From Microcebus murinus (Eukaryota; Chordata; Mammalia; Primates; Cheirogaleidae): DNA of 64,000 bases. This document shows positions 1-14,645 of the stretch, piece by piece. How positions within the stretch are numbered: position 1 is the stretch's first letter; each line of letters begins with the position of its first letter. The notes beneath the pieces are model-generated. The model did not search any database and had not been told where the DNA came from. It saw only the letters and a list, made by a program, of their open reading frames with translations. The stretch lies in the NCBI RefSeq assembly GCF_040939455.1, contig NC_134117.1, forward strand, positions 66,610,501 to 66,674,500. Reading direction: 5' to 3'. Position numbers and translations under genes: made by a program.

Positions 1-240
1 AAGACCTCCTTTAGCACCAGACCCTCAGCCCCATTCATGTGCAGAATCCATGTGTACTCAGGGCCCGGCTTCTGCCTCAGTTCTCACCGCGATGTCAGCC
101 AGGGGCAGAGCGCGGCTATGCACAAGACACCCTGCACGTCTCCACGCAGGTTACCATATGTAAAACGGCGTGAATGATGAGTCTCCTAACAAGGAGAGCT
201 CAAAGATTTTAGGGGACTTGACTAATGCCAACAAATTTGT

Positions 241-288
241 ATAAAAAAAAAAAAAGAAGAAGAAGAAAGAAAGAAAAAAGAAAAGAGC
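241..288 (+). repeat. A-rich / GAA-rich low-complexity tract
   Basis: A run of A followed by AAG, AAAG and AAGA units. It may be the decayed tail of an unrecognised retroposon, but no SINE or LINE body can be recognised upstream (1-240), so it is annotated as low complexity only. Confidence 0.7.
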
Positions 289-1388
289 TGGAATTTAAAT
301 TTAAGCTATACAACTCCAAAGCCAGAGGCTGTTTCCACAGAACTATTCCAGTCACACAAAACCTGAACTGCTTCTGTGACCATTCCCTCTCCCATGGTAC
401 TTTTTCAGTACCTGGAATAACACCGTTCCTAAATACATGTGTATTAATGAAAGGCTGTCTAAATTAATATACAATTTAATGGGCTAAGAATATTAGAGCA
501 TTCGATCAGTGAGAAGAAGCATTGTTGCTAATAACATTTCTTGCCAATAAATTCTGACTGCTTAGAATAATATCTCTGAGAATGCTTCTGTACAACCTTC
601 TTTTATTCATGGATTCATGCATTCAAAAAAATGGCACCTACAAGCAAGAGGCTAAAAGCTCTATGCCAGGAGTTGGTTCAAAGAAGAAATACTCCCAGAA
701 TGCATAGCGCACACTCTTGTGGGAGGACAGCCTAGATGAAATGAATGTGCAGTTAAAACATGCATCTGTGCTGAGAGGGAAAGCTGCCCTGGGAGTTGCG
801 AATGCGCCCTGGGCAGTCGGGGTGTGCTTTCCTGGGTGCCTGGCAACTCCCCCGGATATGCAGACATCAGCCAAGTAAGGGAGGCTGAGAGGATGTCACC
901 GTGTGCAGCAGGCAGCAGGTGCACAAGTGCTTTGGCAGGAGGACTGTGATCCATCGCAGGAACAGAGAGAAGGCTCCAGAGGCTTGAGGTGAGCCTGAGA
1001 GTCTCGCTGAGGACGAAGACGGCCTTGTGGCCCTTAGACCTGCAAACCTTGTACTCACACTCATGTGGACCTTTTTCAAGCACCCTTCTCTAAGGAGCTC
1101 CTTCTTTTAAAGGCCACTCTATTCATGGTCTGAATCTCACTCCTGCCATCTTCAAGAATTTAACATTTTTGTAGTTTCCCCTGGGTTTAGCCTCACTGAT
1201 GTCCCTTTCCCTTTTGCATAATTGCCATAGTAGATAAAACATGCCCCAATATATCCTACATAAACAAAGAAGAAAAGAAATTCTACCATTGCCCACATTC
1301 CCTTAACATCTATCTACCAAACTGCTTTTCTCTTTCTTATAGATAAAATTCATTATAAAGTTGTCTTCATTCGCAATTTCTCACCTTC
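289..1388. other. Unassigned non-coding sequence
   Basis: No repeat family, splice-bounded exon or RNA gene was recognised. On the minus strand a 140-codon open frame (661-1083) overlaps two others in different frames. It shows no domain, no hydrophobic or catalytic pattern and no family resemblance, so it is not called a gene. Confidence 0.4.
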
Positions 1389-1459
1389 TATTCTCTCTGT
1401 CTCTCTCCCTTTCTCCTCTCTGTATGTGTGCATGTCTCTCTCTCACACACACACACACT
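1389..1459. repeat. Pyrimidine-rich (TC)n tract ending in (CA)n
   Basis: Imperfect CT/TCTC units pass into a short run of CA units at about 1444-1458. This is a simple-sequence tract next to the 3' end of the antisense L1 that follows. Confidence 0.75.
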
Positions 1460-4770
<3,311 letters not shown>

Positions 4771-4779
4771 TGAGCTTTT

Positions 4780-5548
4780 AGCATTATGAAATGTCTCTCT
4801 TTAATTGAATATCTTCAGACCTGACCACTCCTTTGAACTCTAGACACATAAGTCCAACTGCTCACTCAATAGCTCCACTTAATGGTCTAATGAGCCTTTA
4901 AAATATTACATATATGAAACAGAAGTCCCGATTTTCCCTCTTAAACTCACTCTTCCTCCAAATTTCCCTCTTTAAATAAGTAGCACTACCAGTCCTCCAG
5001 TTACTCAAACCGTAAGCATAGAAATACTTCATGATTTCCCCCTTTCCCTCAAGCTTTCAAGTCTTTGTGTTAATACCATGGCCGGCAAAGCCATGGATGA
5101 CCCAATCTTGGTGTCTCCTACCTTGCTTTGCATCACACTCCTTTCTGTGCACTGTATTATACTACATTGCTTCGTTCAGTTCCCTGTGCTCTTTTCCAAC
5201 ACGGGGTATTTGCACACACTCTTCCCTATACTTAGACTTCTCTTGCCCCTATTCTTCTAGTGAGTTATTCCTTTTCATTAAAGGAAAGTTTTCAGGATGG
5301 ACTTTCTTGTCTACTCATTTCCTTAAACTCTCATTGTCTTGTTTGTGCCCATTATTGTTATTATGCCTTGCAATTATCTTATGTCTTTTCCTTTGTTTTT
5401 GTTTCTCTCAGTAGTAAGTAGCTTCTTAAAAAGAGGAATTGTGCTTGCTTTGCTCTTTTCTGTAACCCCAGTGGCTTGAATAGTGTTTAGTATAGGGCAA
5501 GCTGTCCACAGATACCTGTTAAGAGAATGAACCAACAAATGGTTCGAA
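4780..5548 (+). mobile_element. LINE L2 3' portion, sense
   Basis: The succession of C/T-rich phrases resembles the L2 3' region. It ends in the reverse-transcribed 3' core, recognisable at about 5,425-5,548 (roughly 'agaggaattgtgcttgctttg ... tagtgtttagtat ... gaatgaacc'). Open frames at 5031-5414 and 5078-5260 lie wholly inside this relic and are chance frames. Identification is from remembered consensus, so the 5' limit is soft. Confidence 0.6.
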
Positions 5549-6199
5549 GTTGTTTAAACACTTTGGTTTTTATTCTAATAGTGAGGAAGATTTTAAAGGG
5601 AAAAAAATTGAGGAGGTTGGACATGGCTGATGTGTTAAGAATGGTTCAGAGGAAAGCAAGAATGGATGCATGAAGGCCAGTCCACGTAGGACCAGGTGCC
5701 CACTCAATCTTAACTTTTTGGTTTAAGAGTAAAGATGAGAGGAACTTTGGTTTCAGGGACAAATAGGTATGGAGAATGACAATTACATTTCTTCTCTATG
5801 CAACTGAATGTTTATGCTATTTCCTGAGTTAGGGAACACTGGAAGAGACTGCCTATTGACAGTTAGCTATAGGTTTAAACTTAGAGATACTGAATATGAA
5901 GTATCTAAGAGACATCCAAGTGAGGAAATCAAATAAGATATTGGTTATACCTTGGGTGACCACAGGTTTGAGTTTGCTTTGGACAGCTAGTTCATATCAA
6001 TTTTTTCATTGTTATAATTGATAATGCCTTCTTCCCCTCTCAAAAATAGTTCTTTACTGTAAGTATATGGCATCAGAGTTTGGTCAGAGTTGAAGACATA
6101 CGTGGTAGTCTTCTGCATCTAAATTTAAGCACTTGCGGTGGATGTTGTTGCTTAGGAGAGAGCATAGAGTGAAAAAGAAAAGGTTCAAGAACCACAGCT
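5549..6199. other. Unassigned sequence between L2 and L1
   Basis: AT-rich unique-looking DNA without a recognised repeat or exon. The L1 promoter/5' UTR begins just after it. Confidence 0.4.
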
Positions 6200-9159
6200 G
6201 AAAAGAGCAGTGCAAGATGGAGAACTAGAAGCTGCCTGCACACACTGCTTTCATGGGCAGGACAGAAAGTGGCAAGTAAATATTCATCTTTGGGATGAAT
6301 CACTAAGACAGAGCATTAGAAATCAAAAGAGAAGTGACAGGAAGCACCCAAAGTGAAGAAGAGGGAAGTAGGGTGACCTGCTCGCCAGGATTGGAGGTAC
6401 CTATGGGAGGAGCCCAAACATGGGAGAGGGGCAGGCAAAGAGAACCCCAGGGCTCCACACTCCCCCTTACAGACATTGTAATCTGAGCTACAGTTGGGTC
6501 CCTCCATCCCCTACAGGCCTCTGGACTAATATAGGGAGCTGCCTTGAGACTGTGCAACAGCATTGCAGAGCAGGGACCCACTGGCCTCTGAAAGCTCAGT
6601 GCCACAGCTGGTGCCATTCTGAGGGACTAGACCCAGAATGCTGCATCTGCCCAGGGGGCAGCTCCATTGCTGTAACTTCCTCATTACTGTTGCCAGGCGA
6701 GGGAGGGAGCTGGGAGGCTGAGTGCTCTTGTGTAGGAGCAGGTGCTGCATGCCAATGCCACTACTGGGGTTTCTGAGCAGACAAAATGTCTTGCACCTTC
6801 TGCCACCACTGCAAGCTACTACCTAGAGCTGCTGCCTAGAGCCACCATGACTGCCACCACCACTGCCATCACTGCAGGACATGTGCAGAGCATATGCTCA
6901 CAGCTCCTGGCACCCATTACCACCATTGAGGTAACCAGCCCCAGGCACCATAGCTGCCACTGCCAGGGTCAAGCAAGCCCCACAGTAGCTCATCTCTACA
7001 AAGAGGGAGCCACCCTGCTCCCAGCCAAGTTGTAAGCAATGGCCTAGGGACAAGCCCACCACTCCACACAAATATGCCCCAGCACCTGCTTGGATTGTAA
7101 CAACCACAGGGGAAAGGGGAGACACAGGAGAGCTATGTGCATCTACCCCCTACCATCTTATCAATTTTTCAGAATGGTACTCAAGTATGTCATCCAGGGA
7201 CCTGGAAACTAGAGACTACATAACCTAGTCTACTACCACTGACATCTGAACACCCTCCCAGGGTTCTGAGTTCCAGTTAACCCAAATTGCCAGCAAAACC
7301 ACAGTGGATACCTACTGGCATGAACCAAAATGCAGTTTACCTCTCCCTGTCTTCACTGAACAACAGAGTTTTCAGCAGAGGAGAACAGATGAAACACATA
7401 GCTATCTGTTTTGAACTGAGGGAAGAGATCCCAGATGAGAAAGAGAAAGCACAAACACTCTGGCAATGTGAAAAAAGAGGCTATTTGACACTGCAATAGG
7501 ATCACACTAGCTCTTCAGCAATGGACTCCAACCAAAAAGAAATTTATGACATGTCAGATATGAAATTCAAAATATGGATTATAAGTAAGCTCAGTGAGAG
7601 TTGAGCTGATGAGTTGACTGATGAGAAAGTAAAAAACCAACACAAAGAAACCAAAAAACAATTCAGAACATGAATGAAAAATTTACTAAAAAGACAGTTT
7701 TAAGAAGTAATAGAACTTCTGGAAATGAAAGGATCATTTAGAGAACTACAAAATACAATGGAAAATTTTAACACAATCTAGACCGAACACAAGAAAGAAT
7801 GTCAGAACTTGAAGGCAAGTCTTTTCAATTAACCCAGTCAGTCAAAAACAAAGAAAAGAGAAGAAAGAATGAACAAGGTCTTTGAGAAGTACAGAACTAT
7901 GTAAGATGATCAAACTTAAGAATTATGAGTATCTCTAAGGGAGAAGAAGAAAAAACAAAAAGCATGAAAAACATACTTGAGAGAATAATGGAGGAACACT
8001 CTTATCTTCCTAGAGATTATGACATACAAATATAAGAAAGTCATCAAACTACTGCAAGTTCATTGCACACAGGACATCTCCAAGGTGCATAGTCATAAGA
8101 CTGGCCAAATTCAAAGTGAAGGAGAAAATACTGCAAGCTATGAGATGAAAGCTCCAAGTAACATACACAGGAAACCCCATCAAACTAATAGCAGATTTCT
8201 CAGAGAAAATCTTACAAGCCAAAAGGGAATGGGATCCTATCTTTACTCTTCTTAAACAGAATAACTGTCAGCCAAGAATTTTGTATCCTGCAAAACTAAA
8301 CTTCATAAATAAAGGAGAAATGCAGTCTTTCCCAGAAAAATAAACACTAAGGGAATTTGTCACCACTAGACTACCCTACAAGAAATCCTTAAAAGTGCAT
8401 TGAATATATCAATACCCACCAGTGTAAAAGCAGGTGAAAGTAAAAACTCACAGTTCTTATAAAACAGTAACACAAGGGAGAAAACAAACCAACTAAGAAG
8501 CAACCAACATGATGTTGATACAATATCTCACATATCAATATTAACATTAACTGTAAACAGTCTAAATGTCCCACTTAAAAGATGTAGATTGGCAGAATGG
8601 ATTGAAAAAACACAATCCAAACATATGCTGTCTCCAGAAAGCCCATTTAACTCATAAAGATTCTCATTGACTCAAGGTAAAAAGGTATAAAAAAAATTCC
8701 ACTCAAATGGAACCCAAAAGCAAGTAGGAGTAGCTATGCTTATATCAGATAAAATAGACCTTAAATGAACAACAGTAAAAAAGACAAAGATAGTCATTAT
8801 ATGTACATCTAACACATGAGCTCCCAGAATCATAAAACAAATACTACCATACTTAAGGAAATAAATAAATAATAACATCATAATAGCTGAGGACTTCAAC
8901 ACTCCAACGACAGAATCACAGATCACTGAGGTAGAAAATCAAGAAGAAAACACTGGACATAAACAGGATTCTAGAACAAATAGGCCTAACAGACATTTAC
9001 AGAACATTCTACTGCATTCATACTACAGTGGAATAAAGGTAGAAATCAATTTCAAGAGGAACACTCAAAACTACACAAATATATGGAAGTTAAACAACTT
9101 GCTGCTGAATGATCATTGTGTCAATGATGAGATCAAGAAGGAAATCAAAAAAATTTTTT

Positions 9160-9206
9160 AAGAATGGCAAACGTAAAAAAAAAAAAAAAAAAGAATGGTA
9201 AACGTA
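9160..9206 (+). repeat. 15-A run flanked by 16-bp direct repeats
   Basis: AAGAATGGCAAACGTA (9160-9175) and AAGAATGGTAAACGTA (9191-9206) differ at one base and flank a pure A-run (9176-9190). This has the form of a target-site duplication around a retroposed poly(A) with no body. Local slippage duplication is the alternative. Confidence 0.8.
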
Positions 9207-10115
9207 ACACAAGTTATCAAAATTTCCAGGATACAACAAAAGCAGAGTGAAGACAGAAGTTCATAGTACTAAATGTCTAGATCAAAAAAAAGAGAAACAT
9301 TACAAATTAATATCTTGATATCACACTTTAAGGAACTAGAAAAAGAAAAACAAACCAAACTCACAGTTAGCAGAAGAAAATAAGTAACAAAACTCAGAGC
9401 AGAAATAAACAAAATGGAAAAGAAAAAAGTATAAAAAGGATCAAACAAGAGTTGTTTCTTTAAAATGAAGAGTTGTTTCTTTAAAAAGATAAATGAAATT
9501 GATAGACCACTAGCTAGATTAATCAGAAATATAAGAAAAAGGATTCAAATAAAAATGAAATGAAAAAAGACACAGTGCAATTAATACCACAAAATAGAAA
9601 ATATTATCCAAGAGCACTATGAAAACCTCTACACACACAAACTAGAAAATCTAGACAAAATGGATGAATTTTTGGAAATACACAACCTCCCAAGCCTGAA
9701 TCAGGAGGAAATAGAAATCTTAAGAAAATGGTAACAAGTTGTGAGATTGAAAGAGTAATATAAAAATATCTCACCCACAAAAGCCCAGGACCAGATGAAT
9801 TCACAGCCAAATTCTACTAGATCTTCAAAGAACTGGCACCTTTCCTACTGAAATTGTTCCATAGCATTAAGAAGGAAGGAATACACACTAACTCATTCTA
9901 TGCATCAAATATCACTTTGATACCCAAGTCAGGAAAGGACACAACCAAAAAATAACACTACAGACCAATATCCTTCAGGAACATTGATGCAAAAATCCAA
10001 AATTCTCAACAAAATACTAGCAAACTGAATTCAACAGCACATTAAAAATATACTTCACCACAATCAAGTGTGTTTCATTCCAGGGATGGAAGGATAGTTT
10101 AACATATACAATATG

Positions 10116-10150
10116 TTTATGTGGTGAATAAACATGATTCACCACATAAA
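10116..10150. repeat. 14-bp perfect inverted repeat inside L1 ORF2
   Basis: Arms TTTATGTGGTGAAT (10116-10129) and ATTCACCACATAAA (10137-10150) are exact reverse complements, separated by a 7-nt loop. The right arm is normal L1 ORF2 sequence. The left arm is not expected there and looks like an inverted copy of it. Confidence 0.9.
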
Positions 10151-12402
10151 TAGAAACAAAGACAAAAACCATATGATCATCTCAATAGATGCAGAAAAAG
10201 CATTCAATAAAATACAGCACCTTTTCATGATAAAAAACCTCAACAAACTGGGCATAGAAGGAACACAGCTCAAAATTATAAAAGCCATAGATGGCAAACC
10301 TACAGCCAACATCCCATACTGAATGGGAAAAAGTTGAAAACATTCCCCTTAAGAATTAAAACAAGACAAGGGTGCCCACTGTCACCACTTCTATTCAACA
10401 TAGTACTGGAAGTCCTGGTCAGAGCAATCAGCCAAGAAAAAGGAGAAAAGGACATTCAAGTTGGGAAAAAGGAAATCAAATATTCCTGTTTGCTGATAAT
10501 ATGATCTTGTGTCTAGAAAACCCGAAAGACTCCACCCAAAAGATTCTAGAATTGATAAAATTAGTAAAGTCTCAAGTTGCAAAATTAATGTACACAAATC
10601 AGTAGCATTCCTATACCCTAATAACAGTCAAGCTGATAGTCAAATCAATAACTCAATACCATTAACAATAGTTGCAAAGAAAATAAAATACCTAGGAATA
10701 GACTTCACCAGGAGGTAAAGATCTCTACAAGGATAACTATAAAAAACTGAGGCAAGAAATCAGACAATACAATCAAATGCAAAAACATCCCATCCCATGC
10801 TTATGGGTTGGAATAATAAATTTTGTTAAAATATCCATACTGCCCAAAACATTTAAAGATTCAATGCAATTCTCATGCTATTTTTCTCAGAAACAATATC
10901 AATATTATTTTTCTCAGAATTATAAAAAAACAATCCTAAATTTTATGTGGAGTCAAAAAAGAACCGTAATGGTCAAAGAAATACTAAGCAAAAAGAACAA
11001 ATCTGGAGGTATAGCATTCCTCAACTTTAAATTATATCAAAAGGCAATAGTAACTAAAACAGCATGGTACTGGTATTCTAAAAGACACATAGATCAATTG
11101 AACAAAATGAAGAACCCAGAAATACAACCATATACCTACAATCAACTAATTTTTTACAAAGCAGATGAAAATATACACTGGGGAAAGGAAGCCCTATTTA
11201 ATAAATGGTGCTGGGAATATTGGAGTTGCCACATTCAGAAGAATGAAACTGGATCTCTATCTCTCAACATACACAAAAATTAACTCAAAATGGATAAAAA
11301 TTGTAGAAGAATATATTAAAACTCTCTAGACATTGGCCTAGGCAAAAAAATTTATGATTAAGATCCCAAAAGCAATTACAGAAACAACAAAAAAATCAGT
11401 GAATGAGACTTAATTAAACTGAAAAGTTTCTGCACAGCAAAGGAAATAATCAACAGGGTAAACTGTCAACCTAAAGAATGAGAGAAAATGTTCTCAAACT
11501 AAACATCCAACAATGGACTAATACCCAGAATCTAGAAATAACTCAAACAACTGAGCCAGAAGAAAACAAAAGTGGGCAAATGACATGAACAGACATTTTT
11601 CAAAAGGAGATATATAAATGCCCAATAAACATATGAAAAAGTGCTCAATGTTACTAATCAGCAGGGAAATGCAAATTAAAACCACAATGAGATGCCACAT
11701 TTATCTCTGTCAGAATGGCTATTATTAAAAAATCAAAATGGATGTTGGCATGGATGCAGTGAAAAGGGAATGCTTATACACTGTTGGTGAGAATGTAAAT
11801 TAGTACCTCTATGGAAAACATCATGGAGATTACTCAAAGAACTAAAAGTAAACAAACGATTTGATCCAGCAATCCCGCTACTGAGTACATACACAAAGAA
11901 AAAAGAAGTCAGTATATCAGAAAGACACCTGCACCTGAATGTTTATTGCAGCATAGTTCACAATCATAAAGATGTGGAATCAACCTAAGTGCCCATCAAC
12001 TGATGAGCAGATAAAGGAAATGTGGTATATATGTCAAATGGAGTACTACTCAGATACGAAAAAGAATACAATAATGTCTTTTGCAGTAACTTGGATGGTA
12101 CTGATGACCATTATCCTAAGTGAGGTAGCTCTGGAATGGTAAAACAAATAATATATGTTCTAACTTATAAGTGGGAGCTAAACAACGGGTTCATGTCATC
12201 ACACAAAGTGGAATAATGGAAATCAGAAACTAAGAAGAGGGGAGGATGATAGGGGGATAAGTGAGGGATCAAAACTACCTATGGGATACAATATATACTA
12301 TTCAAGCAATGAGTACACCAAAATCCTAGATTTCACCACTACATAATTTATCCGTGTAACACAAAACAGTCATACCCTCTAAATCTCTTGGGAAAAAAAA
12401 AA

Positions 12403-12955
12403 TAGTTTAAAAAATTCCAGTAACAACATTGAGAATGATGAACCTGCAAAGGAGATAAAGTCATATCTAGTTCTATTGAATACAAAAAAAAGAGACAATA
12501 ATTTCTATATTTTTGTGTAAAAAAAATAGCAAATGACTCCAAGTTGACAAAACCTCAATAAAACTTAAGGTTAATAAACAATATTCACAGGTTTGATTCT
12601 AGGATCCTTTCATCTCTTCCAAGATATTGCTCTCTGAGGCAGCACTAGCATATTATGAGAAGAGAGCGATCAAAGTTTGGAGAAAAGAAGACAGGAGACA
12701 AAGAAAGAGCAATTTTGATCCAGGCCTGAGCCAGAGGGGAGGTCTGGTCATTCTATTTGGTGAAGCAGATTGTGGGGAAGTTTGGACAGGTGTGAATTTC
12801 AGGCTATAAAGACTTCAGGCCATCTTCCAGGGTCACTGGACATCCACAGCACACGCAATAGTGCCAAGGACATAGCAGCACCTTTATAAATGTTGGTGCA
12901 TGAAGAAAGTGATTGGTTTGCGTGGCTTCTAATTAGATCTGAGTTTTTACACTCA
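12403..12955. other. Unassigned sequence
   Basis: Nothing beyond an AT-rich stretch (12,403-12,600) and unique-looking DNA was recognised between the L1 tail and the MaLR LTR. Confidence 0.4.
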
Positions 12956-13626
12956 CTGGGATAGACAGAACAATGGACCCTCAAAGATGCCCACATACTA
13001 AATTCCCAAGCTGTGAATATGTTACCTTACATGGAAAATGTAACTTTGTGTAAGGGATTAAGAATCTTAAGATGGAAAGATTCCTCTGGGTTATCCAAAT
13101 GCACTCATTATTATCACAAGAATCTTTACAAGAGGGCAGCAGGAATGTTATAGAGAGATTTAAAGATGCTAGTTAGCTGGCTTTGAAGATGGACGAAGGG
13201 ATCATGAGCCAGGGCACGCACGCAACATCTAGAACAGGGGTCCTCAAACTTTTTAAACAGGAGGCCAGTTCACTGTCCCTCAGACCGTTGGAGGGCTGGA
13301 CTATAGTTTAAAAAAAAACTATGAACAAATTCCTATGCACACTGCACATATTTATTTTGAAGTAAAAAAACAAACGGGCAAAAACACCAGCATGTGGGCC
13401 GCAGGCCGTAGTTTAAGGACACCTGATCTAGAAGCTGGACAAAATGAGGAAAGGAATTCTCCTCCAGAGCCTCCAAAGGAAACAGCCTGGCGTGACACCT
13501 TGGTTTTAGCCCAGTAAGACCCATTTAGGACTTCTGACTCCAGAGAAGTTTGAGAATAAATTTTTGCTGTTTTAAGTCACTAAATTTGTGGTAATTTAGT
13601 ACTTCAGCAATAAGAAACTAATAATA
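12956..13626 (+). mobile_element. MaLR (MLT1-like) LTR, sense, carrying a hAT insertion
   Basis: The sequence matches the remembered order of a mammalian MaLR LTR: 'tgtgaatatgttaccttacatgg', a 'ggattatccaaatg' phrase, 'cctccagagcctcc', 'cagtaagacccatttaggac', then a polyadenylation-type 'aataaatttttgctgttttaag' and the end 'gaaactaataata'. No internal gene region follows, so it is a solo LTR. It is interrupted at 13,235-13,425 by a hAT element. Class is reasonably sure; subfamily is not. Confidence 0.65.
13235..13425. mobile_element. Non-autonomous hAT DNA transposon (MITE-like, 191 bp)
   Basis: The element has terminal inverted repeats beginning CAGGGGTCCTCAAAC (13235-13249). Its end reads GTTTAAGGACACCTG, which in reverse is CAGGTGTCCTTAAAC, so 13 of 15 terminal bases match. 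It is flanked by a perfect 8-bp target duplication ATCTAGAA (13227-13234 and 13426-13433), the hallmark length for hAT transposons. There is no transposase, so it is an internally deleted copy that must have been mobilised in trans. Removing it with one duplication leaves the continuous host LTR sequence '...ATCTAGAAGCTGG'. Confidence 0.93.
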
Positions 13627-14085
13627 TATCCACACACCGAGGAATGCAAGCTGATACACACTTCTTCATGCTCTGAAAGTATAACAATGACTCCTTTTCA
13701 GGGAACGCTTTCCGAGGATCCAGGTTTCTGAATGCTAACTGGGGATGTTCCTCAGAAGATAATATAAGCAAATTCTACACATAAATTTAGACTTTTAAGC
13801 CAAGAAAGACTGAAAAATCTGATTCCACAGAAGAGTCACTTACCGTGACTCATATAGCCAGGCATTGCCACGTTGGCAGTAGAAGCCACATCCACTTAAA
13901 TCCCCATCAGTGCTTACTGTTTTCTACTGTCTTTTATTTATTGATTCTGTGTACATTACACCAACTAAGCACATTTCACTTTGAAAGAATGTTTTATTCC
14001 TTTACAAGACCAATTGACGTATGATTTATGTTATAGGGTAAAACAATAATTAACAAAATGTAGTTCAGGGAATAGAAAAATTTTT
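13627..14085. other. Unassigned sequence
   Basis: AT-rich sequence with no recognised repeat, exon or RNA gene. Confidence 0.35.
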
Positions 14086-14210
14086 ACCAATTTATTAAGT
14101 CATTCATTCAACCCATTATTCACTTATTCACTCATTCATTTAGCAAGCAATTATTAAGTGGCTAGGATGTGCCAGACGCTTCCAAAGAGAATGGACATAG
14201 AATTGACTGG
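14086..14210 (-). mobile_element. L2/MIR 3' core, antisense
   Basis: 'ttcattcaacccattattcac...' followed by 'attattaagtggctaggatgtgccaga' is the reverse of the conserved LINE2/MIR 3' core. It is diverged and old. Confidence 0.6.
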
Positions 14211-14539
14211 GAAAGCCAGAGTTATATTTTCACAGAATTTTCATTCTAGAAGGAGAAGGCAGATGACACAGACCCAAAATAAATAGCAAGCTGCCAAGTA
14301 GTGACAATGACCATATTGTGGTGGAGAGCACTGCAGGCCCGGAGTGGTCATAGAGCATCTCTGAGGAGATAAAGGTTTATGCCTGAATGAAAAGAAAAAT
14401 CCAGCCACAGGAAAAAGCATTTCCAATAGAAGGAAAAGCAAGCTTTACGGGGAGCTGTGTGGCCACATGGACTGGATCTGCACTGTAGAATGCAACGCAC
14501 TAAGACAGGCAGATAAATTACAATTTTATTACAAAAGAA

Positions 14540-14645
14540 TATGTGATCATAAGCAAGTTACTTATCTGAGACCCAGTTTCTTTATTTTTAAAATGGGGTG
14601 ATTAAACATACTCCATTGAGTCGTGGTAGACTAAATTAGACAATA
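14540..14645 (+). mobile_element. MIR SINE fragment, sense
   Basis: The order 'aagcaagttacttatctgag', 'cccagtttctttatttttaaaatggggtgat', then 'gtcgtggtagactaaatta' follows the MIR core. Confidence 0.7.

Larger units (their letters stand above)
6200..12402 (+). mobile_element. Nearly full-length, decayed L1 (L1MA-like)
   Basis: This is about 6.2 kb in L1 order. A GC-richer 5' UTR starts near 'caagatggagaactagaag' (6,213) and runs to about 7,150. ORF1-derived sequence lies at about 7,500-8,380. ORF2-derived sequence runs from about 8,520 to 12,170, followed by an L1MA-like 3' UTR and an A-tail at 12,393-12,402. Recognisable ORF2 pieces include a reverse-transcriptase motif with '[14 protein letters not shown]' (from 10,176) and the catalytic box at 10,489-10,500. 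That box reads F-A-D-N instead of F-A-D-D, so one catalytic aspartate is lost. Stops and frameshifts break every frame; the longest intact relic is 10,777-11,283. The element is inactive. I could not define a convincing target-site duplication. Confidence 0.85.

Noticed and set aside
661..1083. 140-codon minus-strand frame with two overlapping frames
   Set aside because: Multiple overlapping frames without any family resemblance; explained by local GC content.
6820..6880. Minisatellite-like 'gccaccactgcc' stretch
   Set aside because: Part of the decayed L1 5' UTR; too irregular for a tandem repeat call.
13235..13425. Assigning the hAT element to the SPIN family
   Set aside because: The termini as remembered for SPIN differ (CAGCGGTTCTCAACC type). 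This element starts CAGGGGTCCTCAAAC, so only the hAT superfamily is claimed.
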